A DNA stretch of 64,000 nt, taken from assembly GCA_021734075.1 (NCBI GenBank), contig JAIPJW010000005.1, positions 1 to 64,000 of the forward strand. Direction: 5' to 3'. Every line of letters begins with the position of its first letter. The stretch's first letter is position 1. The position numbers were made by a program, and so were the translations under genes. The notes under the pieces were generated by a model, which worked only from the letters and a program-made list of their open reading frames with translations, was not told the origin of the DNA and ran no database searches. Source of the stretch: Cephaloticoccus sp. (GTDB lineage Bacteria; Verrucomicrobiota; Verrucomicrobiia; Opitutales; Opitutaceae). Positions 27,173 to 35,732 of the stretch are shown here, one piece after another.

Positions 27173-28071
27173 TACTTGCGCATCTTGGCCACAAAATCCT
27201 TGGGATCCCACAAGGTGCCGTCCGCCCGATGGATGATCCGACCGTTTTCATTGATGAGCAGCGTCGTGAGGGTGTGTTTGATGATACTGCCTTCAAATTG
27301 CGCGATGACCCCAAATTGCGTCAGCAGGTCCTTGATCGAACGTTCCGGGCCGGTCAAAAAACTGAAATTGGAGGTATCGATGTCACGGGCCTTGGCGTAA
27401 TCGCGCAGCACACCGGGGGAGTCGTGTTCGGGATCGAGCGTAATCGAAACCAGCTCCAAGTTGGGCACGCCGGTCTTCCGAGCGAGCTCCTGGGTGGCCA
27501 TCATCTTCATGGTGGCAGCCGGACACATCGTGGCCACGGGACACCGCGTATAAATGAAGTTGAGCATGATCTGCTTGCCACGAAACCGCGCACTCTGCAC
27601 CACCGCACCGGTCTGATCGTAGAGCACAAAATCCGGCAGATTCTCACCCACTTCGCGATAAGGGCTGTTGCCCCGAATCAAGGTGTCCTGCCGCAACGCA
27701 TCCTCACCGGCCTTGAGGGTGGCCGCAGACATCGCATCATCGGGCCAGATGTTTTCCAGCCGGAAGTGACCCGTGTCACTGGGAATTACCTCCGCCTTGA
27801 TGCGTTGACCTTCCTGGGCATTTGCCGCATCGCCGGCCGACACCGAAAACTCCATCGTCATCGCCGGCATGTAGTCTGGAATTTCCTCATGTTGCACAAT
27901 TAACACGTTTTGCTTCGTATCGACCGAGAGTATCTCACCGCGCAAGGGATAACGCTTTTCGGCTGGGGCGGTGGCCTCGGTTGCCGCCGGTTTATCCGCG
28001 TCTGATCGGGCACAACCGGAAGCGGCAAACAAAATCAGCATGGCCCCCACTAGGCGGGAATAAGAGTTCAT
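27172..28071 (-). CDS. SCO1/SenC copper chaperone with N-terminal CusF-like domain
   Basis: 299-residue lipoprotein (lipobox AASGC at about residue 19) acting outside the inner membrane. A CusF-like copper-binding domain covers about 43-115 (DYMPAMTMEF is the typical Met motif). The thioredoxin-fold SCO domain follows, with metal-binding CPVATMCP and distal His in IIKHTLTT. The spacing is C-x5-C rather than the canonical C-x3-C. SCO proteins deliver copper to the CuA centre of cytochrome oxidase subunit II, encoded 3 kb away. It is divergent from ctaA. Confidence 0.92.
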   Translation of the reverse strand: MNSYSRLVGAMLILFAASGCARSDADKPAATEATAPAEKRYPLRGEILSVDTKQNVLIVQHEEIPDYMPAMTMEFSVSAGDAANAQEGQRIKAEVIPSDTGHFRLENIWPDDAMSAATLKAGEDALRQDTLIRGNSPYREVGENLPDFVLYDQTGAVVQSARFRGKQIMLNFIYTRCPVATMCPAATMKMMATQELARKTGVPNLELVSITLDPEHDSPGVLRDYAKARDIDTSNFSFLTGPERSIKDLLTQFGVIAQFEGSIIKHTLTTLLINENGRIIHRADGTLWDPKDFVAKMRK

Positions 28072-28157
28072 GCCTATACGGATTCGCCCTGAGAATTAAT
28101 TGTCAAAGGGTTTGCGGCAATTGGTGCGGTTGTTTCTATCTCGCAGTTTTCCCGCTA

Positions 28158-29141
28158 ATGTCCTCAACGACACCAAATCCGCCCCCTCCTGTCTACCAAC
28201 CCGCGTTGGCTTGGTTTGCCCTGATCGGCGGAGCCTGGGTCTTTGTATTGGTGACCCTGGGCGCATTCACCACCACCATTGGTGCCGGGATGGCTTTTGG
28301 GGATTGGCCGCTCTCCAATGGTTCAGTCAATCCCCATGGCTGGCTCGAGGATATCGCCATGTTTGCGGAACACTCCCACCGGCTCAGCGGCACAATGATG
28401 GGCCTCATCACCATCGTTCTGGCAGTCTGGCTGGCGCGAAAAGAATCCCGGCGTTGGGTTCGTCGGCTTGGCTGGGCCGCCTTGGCCATTGTGGTCGTCC
28501 AGGGGGTATTGGGCGGCACCCGCGTGCTCTTTGATGCCATTCACGTGCCGGGGTTTGAAATGACTTTGGGTCAGATGCTCCGGATTCCCCATGGCGTCCT
28601 GGCCCAGCTTTACATCTGTGTGCTGATCATAATCGCCACCGCCCTGTCGCGAAGCTGGATCGAACATTCCCGCCCTGTCACCCTCGCTCTGCGTCACAGT
28701 GGAGTCCTCTGTGTGGTGCTGCTCTTGCTCCAATTGACCGTGGCAGCCACCATGCGGCACAATTTTGCCGGACTGGCCATTCCCACTTTTCCCTATTCCA
28801 CCACCGAGGGCCAACTGCTGCCAGCCCACTGGGACTATCGCGTGGGCCTGAATTTCGCTCATCGCCTGATGGCAGTGGTTCTGTCGATCGCCCTCCTGTG
28901 GTTCGCCCTCAAACTTTGGACTGACCGGGGAGCCTCCCTGCTCATGCGTTGTGGTGCCTCGGTCATGATCAGTATGTTGGCCCTGCAGATCCTGCTCGGA
29001 GCCCACATCATCTGGCAAATGCGCGAGGTGCATGTGACCACCGGCCACGTGGTCGTCGGAGCCCTGCTGCTGGCGGTGACCTTTTGGCTGACCTGCCTGG
29101 CGCATCGCGATGCCATTGAAGACGCGCCCGAAGCACGATGA
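28158..29141 (+). CDS. ctaA: Heme A synthase (COX15/CtaA)
   Basis: 327-residue eight-helix membrane monooxygenase that oxidises heme O to heme A. Heme-ligand histidines are seen in FAEHSHRLSG, IPHGVLAQ, NFAHRLMAV and VTTGHVVVG. The frame extends upstream to 27822 but only antisense to SCO; ATG 28158 (MSSTTPNPPPP) is used. The stop overlaps the ctaB start (ATGA). First gene of the ctaA-ctaB-DUF420 run. Confidence 0.95.
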   Translation: MSSTTPNPPPPVYQPALAWFALIGGAWVFVLVTLGAFTTTIGAGMAFGDWPLSNGSVNPHGWLEDIAMFAEHSHRLSGTMMGLITIVLAVWLARKESRRWVRRLGWAALAIVVVQGVLGGTRVLFDAIHVPGFEMTLGQMLRIPHGVLAQLYICVLIIIATALSRSWIEHSRPVTLALRHSGVLCVVLLLLQLTVAATMRHNFAGLAIPTFPYSTTEGQLLPAHWDYRVGLNFAHRLMAVVLSIALLWFALKLWTDRGASLLMRCGASVMISMLALQILLGAHIIWQMREVHVTTGHVVVGALLLAVTFWLTCLAHRDAIEDAPEAR

Positions 29142-30022
29142 ACCCACCCACCCCAACCAAAGCAGTTTTTGGTGACTATCTCGAGCTGACCAAACCCCGT
29201 CTGAGCCTGTTATCCGTGCTCACGGCCTTGGTGGGCTATGCTGCCGCGCGCCCTCCTTGGTTGCCGATTGAATTTGCCTCCCTGGTGATCGGCACCTGTC
29301 TGGCCGCCGGAGGTGTTGCCGCCTTGAATCAATGGCTCGAAGTTGAAACCGACGCGCGGATGCGCCGCACCGCCGATCGACCCATCCCCACCGGAAAAAT
29401 CCCCACGGGCTCCGCCTTTGTTCTCGGCGCCCTGTTATGTTGTGCATCCTTGGCCATCTTTTTCATCAAGGTCAACGGCATGGCGACGATCTTCACGCTC
29501 CTCACCATGGTTTCCTACGTGGGTTGGTATACCCCGGCAAAACGGAATTCTATTTGGGCGACAGAAATCGGCGCCTTGGCGGGTGCATTTCCTCCCCTTA
29601 TTGGGTGGTCGGCTGCTCAAGGCGGAGTTTCGACCTTGGGCTGGATCCTGTTCGTCATGATGGTGTTCTGGCAAATCCCGCATTTCATGGCGATCGCCTG
29701 GACCTACCGAAAGGACTATGCCACAGTCAATTTCCCCATGCTCTCCGTGCGGGATGAAAAAGGCGGTTGGGTGGCAGGCTGGTCTTTTGTCTGCACTTTA
29801 TTGCTGCTCATAGTGTCAGTGATCCCGGCCTTTATTGGCCTGACCAGCTTCTACTATGGCGGAGTGGCCGCGCTATCGGGGCTCTGGTTTCTTGGGCGTG
29901 CCGTGGCTTTCCTGCGGCCCGCGACCCGGGAAAAAGCGGCGCGCCGTCTGTTTTTTGCCTCGATCATCTACTTGCCCATCACCCTTGTCGCCTTGGTGAT
30001 TGATCGGGTATTATTCTTCTAA
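29138..30022 (+). CDS. ctaB: Protoheme IX farnesyltransferase (heme O synthase)
   Basis: 294-residue UbiA-family prenyltransferase with about nine helices. It converts heme B to heme O, the precursor used by CtaA. The polyprenyl-diphosphate site is ALNQWLEVETDARMRRTADR (Asp-rich motif 1), and the second motif is KDYATVNFPML. Coupled to ctaA through ATGA. Confidence 0.97.
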   Translation: MNPPTPTKAVFGDYLELTKPRLSLLSVLTALVGYAAARPPWLPIEFASLVIGTCLAAGGVAALNQWLEVETDARMRRTADRPIPTGKIPTGSAFVLGALLCCASLAIFFIKVNGMATIFTLLTMVSYVGWYTPAKRNSIWATEIGALAGAFPPLIGWSAAQGGVSTLGWILFVMMVFWQIPHFMAIAWTYRKDYATVNFPMLSVRDEKGGWVAGWSFVCTLLLLIVSVIPAFIGLTSFYYGGVAALSGLWFLGRAVAFLRPATREKAARRLFFASIIYLPITLVALVIDRVLFF

Positions 30023-30027
30023 ATCAT

Positions 30028-30462
30028 ATGCATATCAACGATATACCTTCAATCAATGCGTCACTGAATGCCCTCGCTACCGTCTTGCTGACCACTGGTT
30101 TCATCTTCATCAAACGCGGCAACAAGGAGGCCCATCGGAAGTGCATGTTGGCTGCCGTGGTGGTTTCAACCGTGTTTCTCGTCGGTTACGTCTCCCATAA
30201 GATCCTCGTGCATGGAGTGCATACCCCATTTGGAGGCACCGGGACCATCAAGACCGTCTACTACACGATGCTGATTTCGCACATCCTCTTGGCCATGGCC
30301 ATTGCCTACTTGGTGCCGCGCACTTTCGTATACGCCATCAGAGGAAACTTCGAACGTCACCAGGCCTGGGCCCGCTGGACCTTCCCCATCTGGTATTATG
30401 TGTCCGTTACAGGTGTGCTTATCTATCTGTTCAATTATCAGTGGTGGCCGTTGGCTCGCTAA
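30028..30462 (+). CDS. DUF420/CtaM-like oxidase assembly membrane protein
   Basis: 144-residue protein with four hydrophobic helices, matching DUF420. The family includes CtaM of staphylococci and bacilli, needed for heme-copper oxidase activity. Conserved histidines occur in GYVSHKILVHGVH, ISHILLAMA and NFERHQAWARWTFP. It starts six bases after ctaB. A role in maturing the caa3 oxidase encoded downstream is inferred from family and position. Confidence 0.85.
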   Translation: MHINDIPSINASLNALATVLLTTGFIFIKRGNKEAHRKCMLAAVVVSTVFLVGYVSHKILVHGVHTPFGGTGTIKTVYYTMLISHILLAMAIAYLVPRTFVYAIRGNFERHQAWARWTFPIWYYVSVTGVLIYLFNYQWWPLAR

Positions 30463-30504
30463 AGCGTTCTGCACGCGGCGCGGACAACCTGAAATTCAGC
30501 ACGC

Positions 30505-30531
30505 AAAAAAGGCCAGGCACATGGCCCGGCC
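30505..30531 (-). terminator. Rho-independent terminator of the cupredoxin gene
   Basis: On the minus strand GGCCGGGC-CATGT-GCCTGGCC forms an eight-pair stem followed by six T. It lies 27 bases past the cupredoxin stop codon, in the gap to the convergent DUF420 gene. Confidence 0.8.
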
Positions 30532-30557
30532 GAAGCGACTACCCAAGCAGTGGGACA

Positions 30558-31043
30558 TTATTTGACCGTAATGACACCCTTCATGCCGACCTGAAAATGG
30601 GCCGGAAACGAGCAAAGGAAGGGATACTGACCCGCCTCGGCAAATTTCAAGGTGACCGTATCGGATTCCTTAGGACCCAGCATCTTGGTGTGCGCAATCA
30701 CTTCGTCTTGCAACGCAGGGGGGATGTAGTTGGTCGCGGCTGCTGGTGCTGCTGCCATTGAAAATGCTGCCGCGTCGGAACCGGCCTTCAGCACCACAAA
30801 ATTGTGCGCCATGGCCTGTTTGGGCATCGTGCCGATATTCGTAAAAATAACCTTAACTTCTTCACCAACATTGAGTTCTATGGAATTCATGTTGTATTTC
30901 ATGGCGTCATTGCCGGTGAGTTCGATCACGCGCACGCCGGGTTGGGCCGGGGCGGCAACCACTGCTTTGGCAGTGTCCTGCTTGGCGCAGCCAAAGGTCA
31001 GGAGGGCCACGATAATGGAAGGGATGAGGATGCGAAGTTTCAT
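30558..31043 (-). CDS. Azurin/auracyanin-like cupredoxin lipoprotein
   Basis: 161-residue blue-copper protein. The signal peptide ends in a lipobox (LLTFGC), so it would be anchored to a membrane by lipid. Type 1 copper ligands are visible: His in AMAHNFVVL, Cys in FLCSFPAH, His of that same motif and Met in QVGMKG. It is likely an electron carrier; divergent position from the caa3 operon suggests it may donate to or accept from the respiratory chain. ATG 31043 (MKLRILIPS) is used rather than the longer frame to 31106. Confidence 0.9.
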   Translation of the reverse strand: MKLRILIPSIIVALLTFGCAKQDTAKAVVAAPAQPGVRVIELTGNDAMKYNMNSIELNVGEEVKVIFTNIGTMPKQAMAHNFVVLKAGSDAAAFSMAAAPAAATNYIPPALQDEVIAHTKMLGPKESDTVTLKFAEAGQYPFLCSFPAHFQVGMKGVITVK

Positions 31044-31236
31044 AAAAGCCCCACTGTAAGCGCACGTGACATATTCCGCAAAGGCCAAATGTAAAATTGT
31101 GCGCAATCAACCCTCGAGCTAATGTCCACCCCATCTGGATTAATAACCGGAGACCCACCTTGCCGGTCCCGAACGAATCACAATTGTCCGAGGATTATGG
31201 CTTGAAATGGCCGCTTGTTCGAGAACTCTCTTGCAG

Positions 31237-31257
31237 GTCGGCAACTTGTTTGCCGAC
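31237..31257 (+). promoter_or_regulatory. Perfect inverted repeat in the coxB leader
   Basis: GTCGGCAA-CTTGT-TTGCCGAC, eight perfect pairs, followed by ATTTTACTTTTT and ending 27 bases before the ctaC start. It could be an operator, a leader hairpin or an attenuator-like terminator. Function unknown. Confidence 0.45.
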
Positions 31258-31284
31258 ATTTTACTTTTTACCACGACAGTAACC

Positions 31285-32538
31285 ATGCGTTTGTCCTCAT
31301 TCCTTACGAAACTCGCCCTCTGGGGTCGAACCGCCCTGCTCATGGGCGGAGTTCTCCTACTGACGGGTTGTAAATTCAATTTCTGGCAGATGGATGGCCA
31401 TCAGACCACCATGGTGACCTCCGGTCCCGTGGCCAAGTCACAGCTGGAGGTTTTCTATGTAACCTGTTGGGTCACCCTGATCATCTTTCTGATCGTCGGC
31501 GCCGTGCTGGCTTATGCGACGATCAAATTCAAGGCCCGTAATTCCGCGGATGAACACGCGGAACCACCGGCGCAAAGCCATGGCAATCCCATGATCGAGT
31601 TGAGTCTCATCGGCCTGTCGGTTCTCGCGCTGGTCTTCATTGCCGTGCCCACCCTCAAGGCCATCTGGTTCACCTATGATCCGCCCGAGGAGCAAAAGGC
31701 CAACGTTTACGAGATCGCCGCCACCGGCTACCAATGGTGGTTCAAATTTTCCTATCCCGCTGAACAGATCGATGGGGTTGGTTCGCTCACGACCGCCAAC
31801 GAACTGGTCATCCCGGCGGGACGCCCGGTCCGTATCAGCCTGCGCACGGTCGATGTCATTCATTCCTTCTGGGTGCCCAAATTGGCTGGCAAGGTGGACA
31901 TGATTCCCAATCGCGGCAACCACCTCTGGTTGCAGGCCGATGAACCCGGCTACTTCTGGGGCCAATGTGCCGAATTCTGCGGCGAATCCCACGCCGTCAT
32001 GCGTTTTCGCGTCATCGCCCTCAACGAGCAGGATTTTGCCGAATGGGTCGCCCGGGAAAAACAACCCGCCCGCACGGTTAACGCCGCTGAATTGGCCTCG
32101 GCTGAAAAACCGCAAATCGAATTCGCCGCCTTCAAACGCAACGCCTATGGATTCAGCGACAAATGGAACGCCAAGGCGGATGTGTCGCCGCTTGATAATT
32201 GGAAACAACAGCAATTTCCCGCCAAGCAGGAGAGCGCACCCTTGATTGCCGAAGGCCGTGAACTGTTTCTCAACAAGACCTGTGCGGGTTGCCATACGGT
32301 GCGGGGCCACGACGGACTGGGCATCACCGGACCGGATCTCACCCATATTGGCTCACGCACCACGATTGCGGCCGGACTTTTGGAGAACAACCCGGAGCAA
32401 CTCGCGCGTTGGTTGGCGCATCCCGATCAGGTGAAACCCGGCAACAAAATGTATGAGACCGGTTACATCCCCAATAATATCCAGCTTTCCAACGAGGAAG
32501 TCACGGCCTTGGTCGCCTACCTCGGGAGCCTTAAATAA
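31285..32538 (+). CDS. ctaC: Cytochrome c oxidase subunit II fused to cytochrome c (caa3 type)
   Basis: 417-residue lipoprotein subunit. The lipobox LLLTGC is at about residue 29, followed by two membrane helices, the CuA cupredoxin domain and a C-terminal mono-heme cytochrome c. CuA ligands are in VIHSFWVPKL and GQCAEFCGESHAVM; heme c binds CAGCH (about 333), with Met ligand probably in GNKMYETG. It accepts electrons for the oxidase. ATG 31285 is chosen since earlier in-frame starts lack a signal peptide. Six bases separate it from ctaD. Confidence 0.96.
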   Translation: MRLSSFLTKLALWGRTALLMGGVLLLTGCKFNFWQMDGHQTTMVTSGPVAKSQLEVFYVTCWVTLIIFLIVGAVLAYATIKFKARNSADEHAEPPAQSHGNPMIELSLIGLSVLALVFIAVPTLKAIWFTYDPPEEQKANVYEIAATGYQWWFKFSYPAEQIDGVGSLTTANELVIPAGRPVRISLRTVDVIHSFWVPKLAGKVDMIPNRGNHLWLQADEPGYFWGQCAEFCGESHAVMRFRVIALNEQDFAEWVAREKQPARTVNAAELASAEKPQIEFAAFKRNAYGFSDKWNAKADVSPLDNWKQQQFPAKQESAPLIAEGRELFLNKTCAGCHTVRGHDGLGITGPDLTHIGSRTTIAAGLLENNPEQLARWLAHPDQVKPGNKMYETGYIPNNIQLSNEEVTALVAYLGSLK

Positions 32539-32544
32539 AACAAC

Positions 32545-34479
32545 ATGGACGCTACGGTAAAAACATCTTTCACAGGTCACGAAGAAGAGACCCAGACCAG
32601 GGCGGGAGTATTCTGGCGCCCGACCGCCAAGACGGGGCTCATGAGCTGGCTCACCACCGTCGATCACAAGCGCATCGGTTTTCTCTACGGGGTATTTGCC
32701 TTGTTTTTCTTTTTGGTCGGCGGCGTCGAAGCGCTGCTGATTCGCCTCCAATTGGCGGTGCCCAACAACGACGTGCTCACCGCCCAGCAATACAACGAGA
32801 TGTTCACGATGCATGGCACCACCATGATCTTTCTCGCGATCATGCCGTTGTCGGCCGCCTTCTTTAACTACATCATGCCCCTGCAGATTGGTGCGCGCGA
32901 TGTGGCTTTCCCCCGCCTCAACGCCTTCTCCCTTTGGACCTTTGTCGCCGGGGCCATCATCATCAACCTGGGCTGGTTCATCAAGGACGGTGCGCCCGAT
33001 GGCGGTTGGTTTGGTTATGCCCCGCTGACCTCCAAGACCTTCAGCCCCGACCATTCGATCGACATGTGGGTGATGGGCCTGCAATTGCTCGGTGTCGCCT
33101 CCATTGCCGCTTCCCTGAATTTCATCGTCACCATCATCAACATGCGCGCACCCGGCATGACGATGATGCGCCTGCCGGTTTTCACCTGGATGACCCTGAT
33201 CACGGCATTTCTCCTGATTCTCTCCTTCCCGGCCATCACCATCGCCTTGGTTGAATTGATGATGGACCGTCTGTTCGGGACGAGCTTCTTTGAGATCTCC
33301 AACGGCGGTATGCCGATCCTGTGGCAGCACCTTTTCTGGGTCTTTGGTCATCCCGAGGTCTACATTCTGATCTTACCGGCCATGGGCATTGTTTCGGAAA
33401 TTCTGCCCACCTTCTCCCGCAAGCCACTGTTCGGTTATCCCATCGTGGTCTTTTCCGGTGCAACCATCGGATTTCTGGGCTTTGCGGTCTGGAGTCATCA
33501 CATGTTTACGACGGGCATGGGGACCGTCGCTACTGCGGCTTTCGCCCTTGCGACGATGGCCATTGCTGTGCCGACCGGCGTGAAAATCTTCAATTGGATC
33601 GGCACCTTGTGGGGCGGTCATTTGCAAATGCGAACCCCCATGATGTTTGCTCTCGGGTTCATCTGGATGTTCATGATGGGCGGTTTTTCCGGTATCATGC
33701 ACTCGGCTGCACCGGCTGATGCCCAGCAGCAGGACAGTTATTTCGTCATCGCCCACTTCCATTATGTGCTGATCGGCGGCTCACTTTTTGGCCTGCTTGC
33801 CGGTATCCACTATTGGTTCCCCTTGATGTTCGGTCGCAAGGTCAGTGAGTTCTGGGGCAAACTCTCCTTCTGGGTCATTTTCATCGGCTTCAACACCACG
33901 TTCTTCCCGATGCATTTCCTCGGCTTGAACGGCATGCCGCGCCGCACCTTTACCTATGATGGTAATCTCGGTTGGAACAGCCCCAACCTGATCGCAACCA
34001 TTGGAGCCTTCATTCTCGGTATCGGAGTAGCCATCTACTTCGGCGTGATGATCTACACCTACTTCAAGGGTGAAAAAATCCGCCGGGACCCATGGGATGC
34101 CCGCACCTTGGAGTGGTCCATCCCCAACCCACCGCCGGAATATAACTTTGCCGTGACCCCCACGGTGCACGCGCGCGATGCCTTCTGGTATGAAAAGCAT
34201 CACCAGGCCGAAATCGCCCAGGAAAAGGCCGCCCATGCCAAGGACGATGAAGCCCATGGCGGGATCCACATGCCGTTTCAATCCGTCTACCCGTTGGTCG
34301 CCAGTGTCGGTTTGTTCATCATGGGGCTCGGCGTCGCGGTTTTGGGCGGTGGAGCCGCCGTGAAACTACCCGTCTCGATCGCCGGCATATTCATCATGCT
34401 GGTCGGGGTTTACATGTGGGCCCACGAAGGCAACGAAGGTTTTCATATCCATCCTGACAAGGAGGATCTCAACTCATGA
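32545..34479 (+). CDS. ctaD: Cytochrome c oxidase subunit I (caa3, type A1)
   Basis: 644-residue catalytic subunit holding heme a and the heme a3-CuB site. Heme a ligand in TMHGTTMIF, cross-linked His-Tyr and gating Glu in FGHPEVYILILP, CuB pair in SHHMFTTG, and heme ligands in VIAHFHYVL. The HPEVY glutamate marks the A1 type. Two extra helices at the C-terminus (about 575-630) fit the caa3 class. It ends HIHPDKEDLNS and overlaps ctaE by ATGA. The leader (TAAATAAAACAAC) is A-rich with no ribosome-binding site. Confidence 0.97.
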   Translation: MDATVKTSFTGHEEETQTRAGVFWRPTAKTGLMSWLTTVDHKRIGFLYGVFALFFFLVGGVEALLIRLQLAVPNNDVLTAQQYNEMFTMHGTTMIFLAIMPLSAAFFNYIMPLQIGARDVAFPRLNAFSLWTFVAGAIIINLGWFIKDGAPDGGWFGYAPLTSKTFSPDHSIDMWVMGLQLLGVASIAASLNFIVTIINMRAPGMTMMRLPVFTWMTLITAFLLILSFPAITIALVELMMDRLFGTSFFEISNGGMPILWQHLFWVFGHPEVYILILPAMGIVSEILPTFSRKPLFGYPIVVFSGATIGFLGFAVWSHHMFTTGMGTVATAAFALATMAIAVPTGVKIFNWIGTLWGGHLQMRTPMMFALGFIWMFMMGGFSGIMHSAAPADAQQQDSYFVIAHFHYVLIGGSLFGLLAGIHYWFPLMFGRKVSEFWGKLSFWVIFIGFNTTFFPMHFLGLNGMPRRTFTYDGNLGWNSPNLIATIGAFILGIGVAIYFGVMIYTYFKGEKIRRDPWDARTLEWSIPNPPPEYNFAVTPTVHARDAFWYEKHHQAEIAQEKAAHAKDDEAHGGIHMPFQSVYPLVASVGLFIMGLGVAVLGGGAAVKLPVSIAGIFIMLVGVYMWAHEGNEGFHIHPDKEDLNS

Positions 34480-35315
34480 GCAGCACTGCCGCCACCATTG
34501 ATCATCATCATGATCACACCACCTCCACGGGCATCCCGAACAAGAAACTCGTCATGTGGGCGTTTCTTGCCTCGGACTGCATGTTTTTCGGGTGCCTGAT
34601 CTCCACGCACCTGATCTACCGGTTGCACCCGCCACCGGATGCCCCCGTCGCCCGGGATATCTTTTCGATCGAGCTGACCTCGTTCTCAACGTTCATCCTG
34701 TTGATGTCATCGCTGATGATGGCGTTGGCCGTGAATGCGATCCAAAAGAACAACCTGAAGAGCATGCGCTGGTCCCTGCTCACCACGATCTTCTTCGGCG
34801 CGATCTTCCTCGGCTGCCAAGTCTATGAATTCCAGCACTTCGTGCACGCAAAGGGTCTGACCATCACGAACAGCATCCTGGGCACCACCTTCTATACCCT
34901 CACCGGGACCCACGGCACCCACGTTGCCATTGGTGTGCTCTGGCTGATCATGATGTATGTGCGCTCATTCCAACCCGTCGACACCGCCGCCGACCGCGGA
35001 TGGTTCTGGCGTGGCATTCTGCACATCGCCGCGATCATCGGCGTGGTCATGTGCTCCATGTTCGCCGTGATCGGGCTCACCCACACCCTGCAAGCCGGGG
35101 AAGGCCTGCAGGCTTTTGTCAGTCATGACTTCGGCCTGCTCATCGGACTGGCTGTCAGCACGGCCATCAGCCTTTTCCTCGCCCGTCCCCGTGGACCGGT
35201 CGCATTCAATGAAGCCAATGCCATCGACGTTGAGTCGATGGGACTTTACTGGCACTTCGTCGATATTGTCTGGATCGTCATTTTCACTGCAGTTTATCTG
35301 CTCGAATATCTCTGA
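34476..35315 (+). CDS. ctaE: Cytochrome c oxidase subunit III
   Basis: 279-residue membrane protein, about seven helices. N-terminal histidine stretch DHHHDH, then WAFLASDCMFFGCLISTHL, and GTHGTHVAIGVLWL, typical of subunit III. It stabilises subunit I and is part of the caa3 complex. The C-terminal YWHFVDIVWIVIF is the family signature. Translationally coupled to ctaD. Confidence 0.96.
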   Translation: MSSTAATIDHHHDHTTSTGIPNKKLVMWAFLASDCMFFGCLISTHLIYRLHPPPDAPVARDIFSIELTSFSTFILLMSSLMMALAVNAIQKNNLKSMRWSLLTTIFFGAIFLGCQVYEFQHFVHAKGLTITNSILGTTFYTLTGTHGTHVAIGVLWLIMMYVRSFQPVDTAADRGWFWRGILHIAAIIGVVMCSMFAVIGLTHTLQAGEGLQAFVSHDFGLLIGLAVSTAISLFLARPRGPVAFNEANAIDVESMGLYWHFVDIVWIVIFTAVYLLEYL

Positions 35316-35321
35316 GCACCC

Positions 35322-35660
35322 ATGAGCACCCATAACGCCACCACCGATTCACACGGATCGGACGACAATAAATTCCAGATCTACGTCCAGATCGCCATGC
35401 TCCTCGCCGTCATCACCGGAGTGGAGATTGTTGGGATCTTTCTTCCTTTTACTAAATGGCTGATCGTGGCCGCCCTGGTCATCCTGTCCCTGGTGAAGTT
35501 CATGTTCGTTATTTTCTACTTCATGCATCTGCGTTGGGACAAACCGTTCTGCACCATTCTGTTTTTTATCGGACTTGTGCTGGCCGGCGGCACAACCTGG
35601 GCGTTGCTTCTGCTGTTCGGTGCCCACGACAGCATCCCGTTGACCGCGATCGCCTCATAG
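35322..35660 (+). CDS. ctaF: Cytochrome c oxidase subunit IV (prokaryotic type)
   Basis: 112-residue small subunit with three helices. FVIFYFMHLRWDKPF is the diagnostic motif of the bacterial COX4/CyoD-like family. It follows ctaE after six bases and precedes a terminator, closing the structural oxidase operon. Confidence 0.93.
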   Translation: MSTHNATTDSHGSDDNKFQIYVQIAMLLAVITGVEIVGIFLPFTKWLIVAALVILSLVKFMFVIFYFMHLRWDKPFCTILFFIGLVLAGGTTWALLLLFGAHDSIPLTAIAS

Positions 35661-35694
35661 TCCCCGGCTGCCTTCCCTCCCTTCCACCCCGAGA

Positions 35695-35726
35695 GGCGGC
35701 CCCGGTGCGGGCCGCTTTTCTTTTTC
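35695..35726 (+). terminator. Rho-independent terminator after the caa3 structural genes
   Basis: GCGGCCC-CGGTGC-GGGCCGC, seven perfect GC pairs, followed by TTTTCTTTTT. It lies between ctaF and ctaG, just before the ctaG start, so ctaG may have lower or separate expression. Confidence 0.85.
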
Positions 35727-35732
35727 AAAGAC

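Noticed and set aside
27822-28157. N-terminal extension of ctaA
   Set aside because: Antisense to the SCO gene; family alignment begins at 28158.
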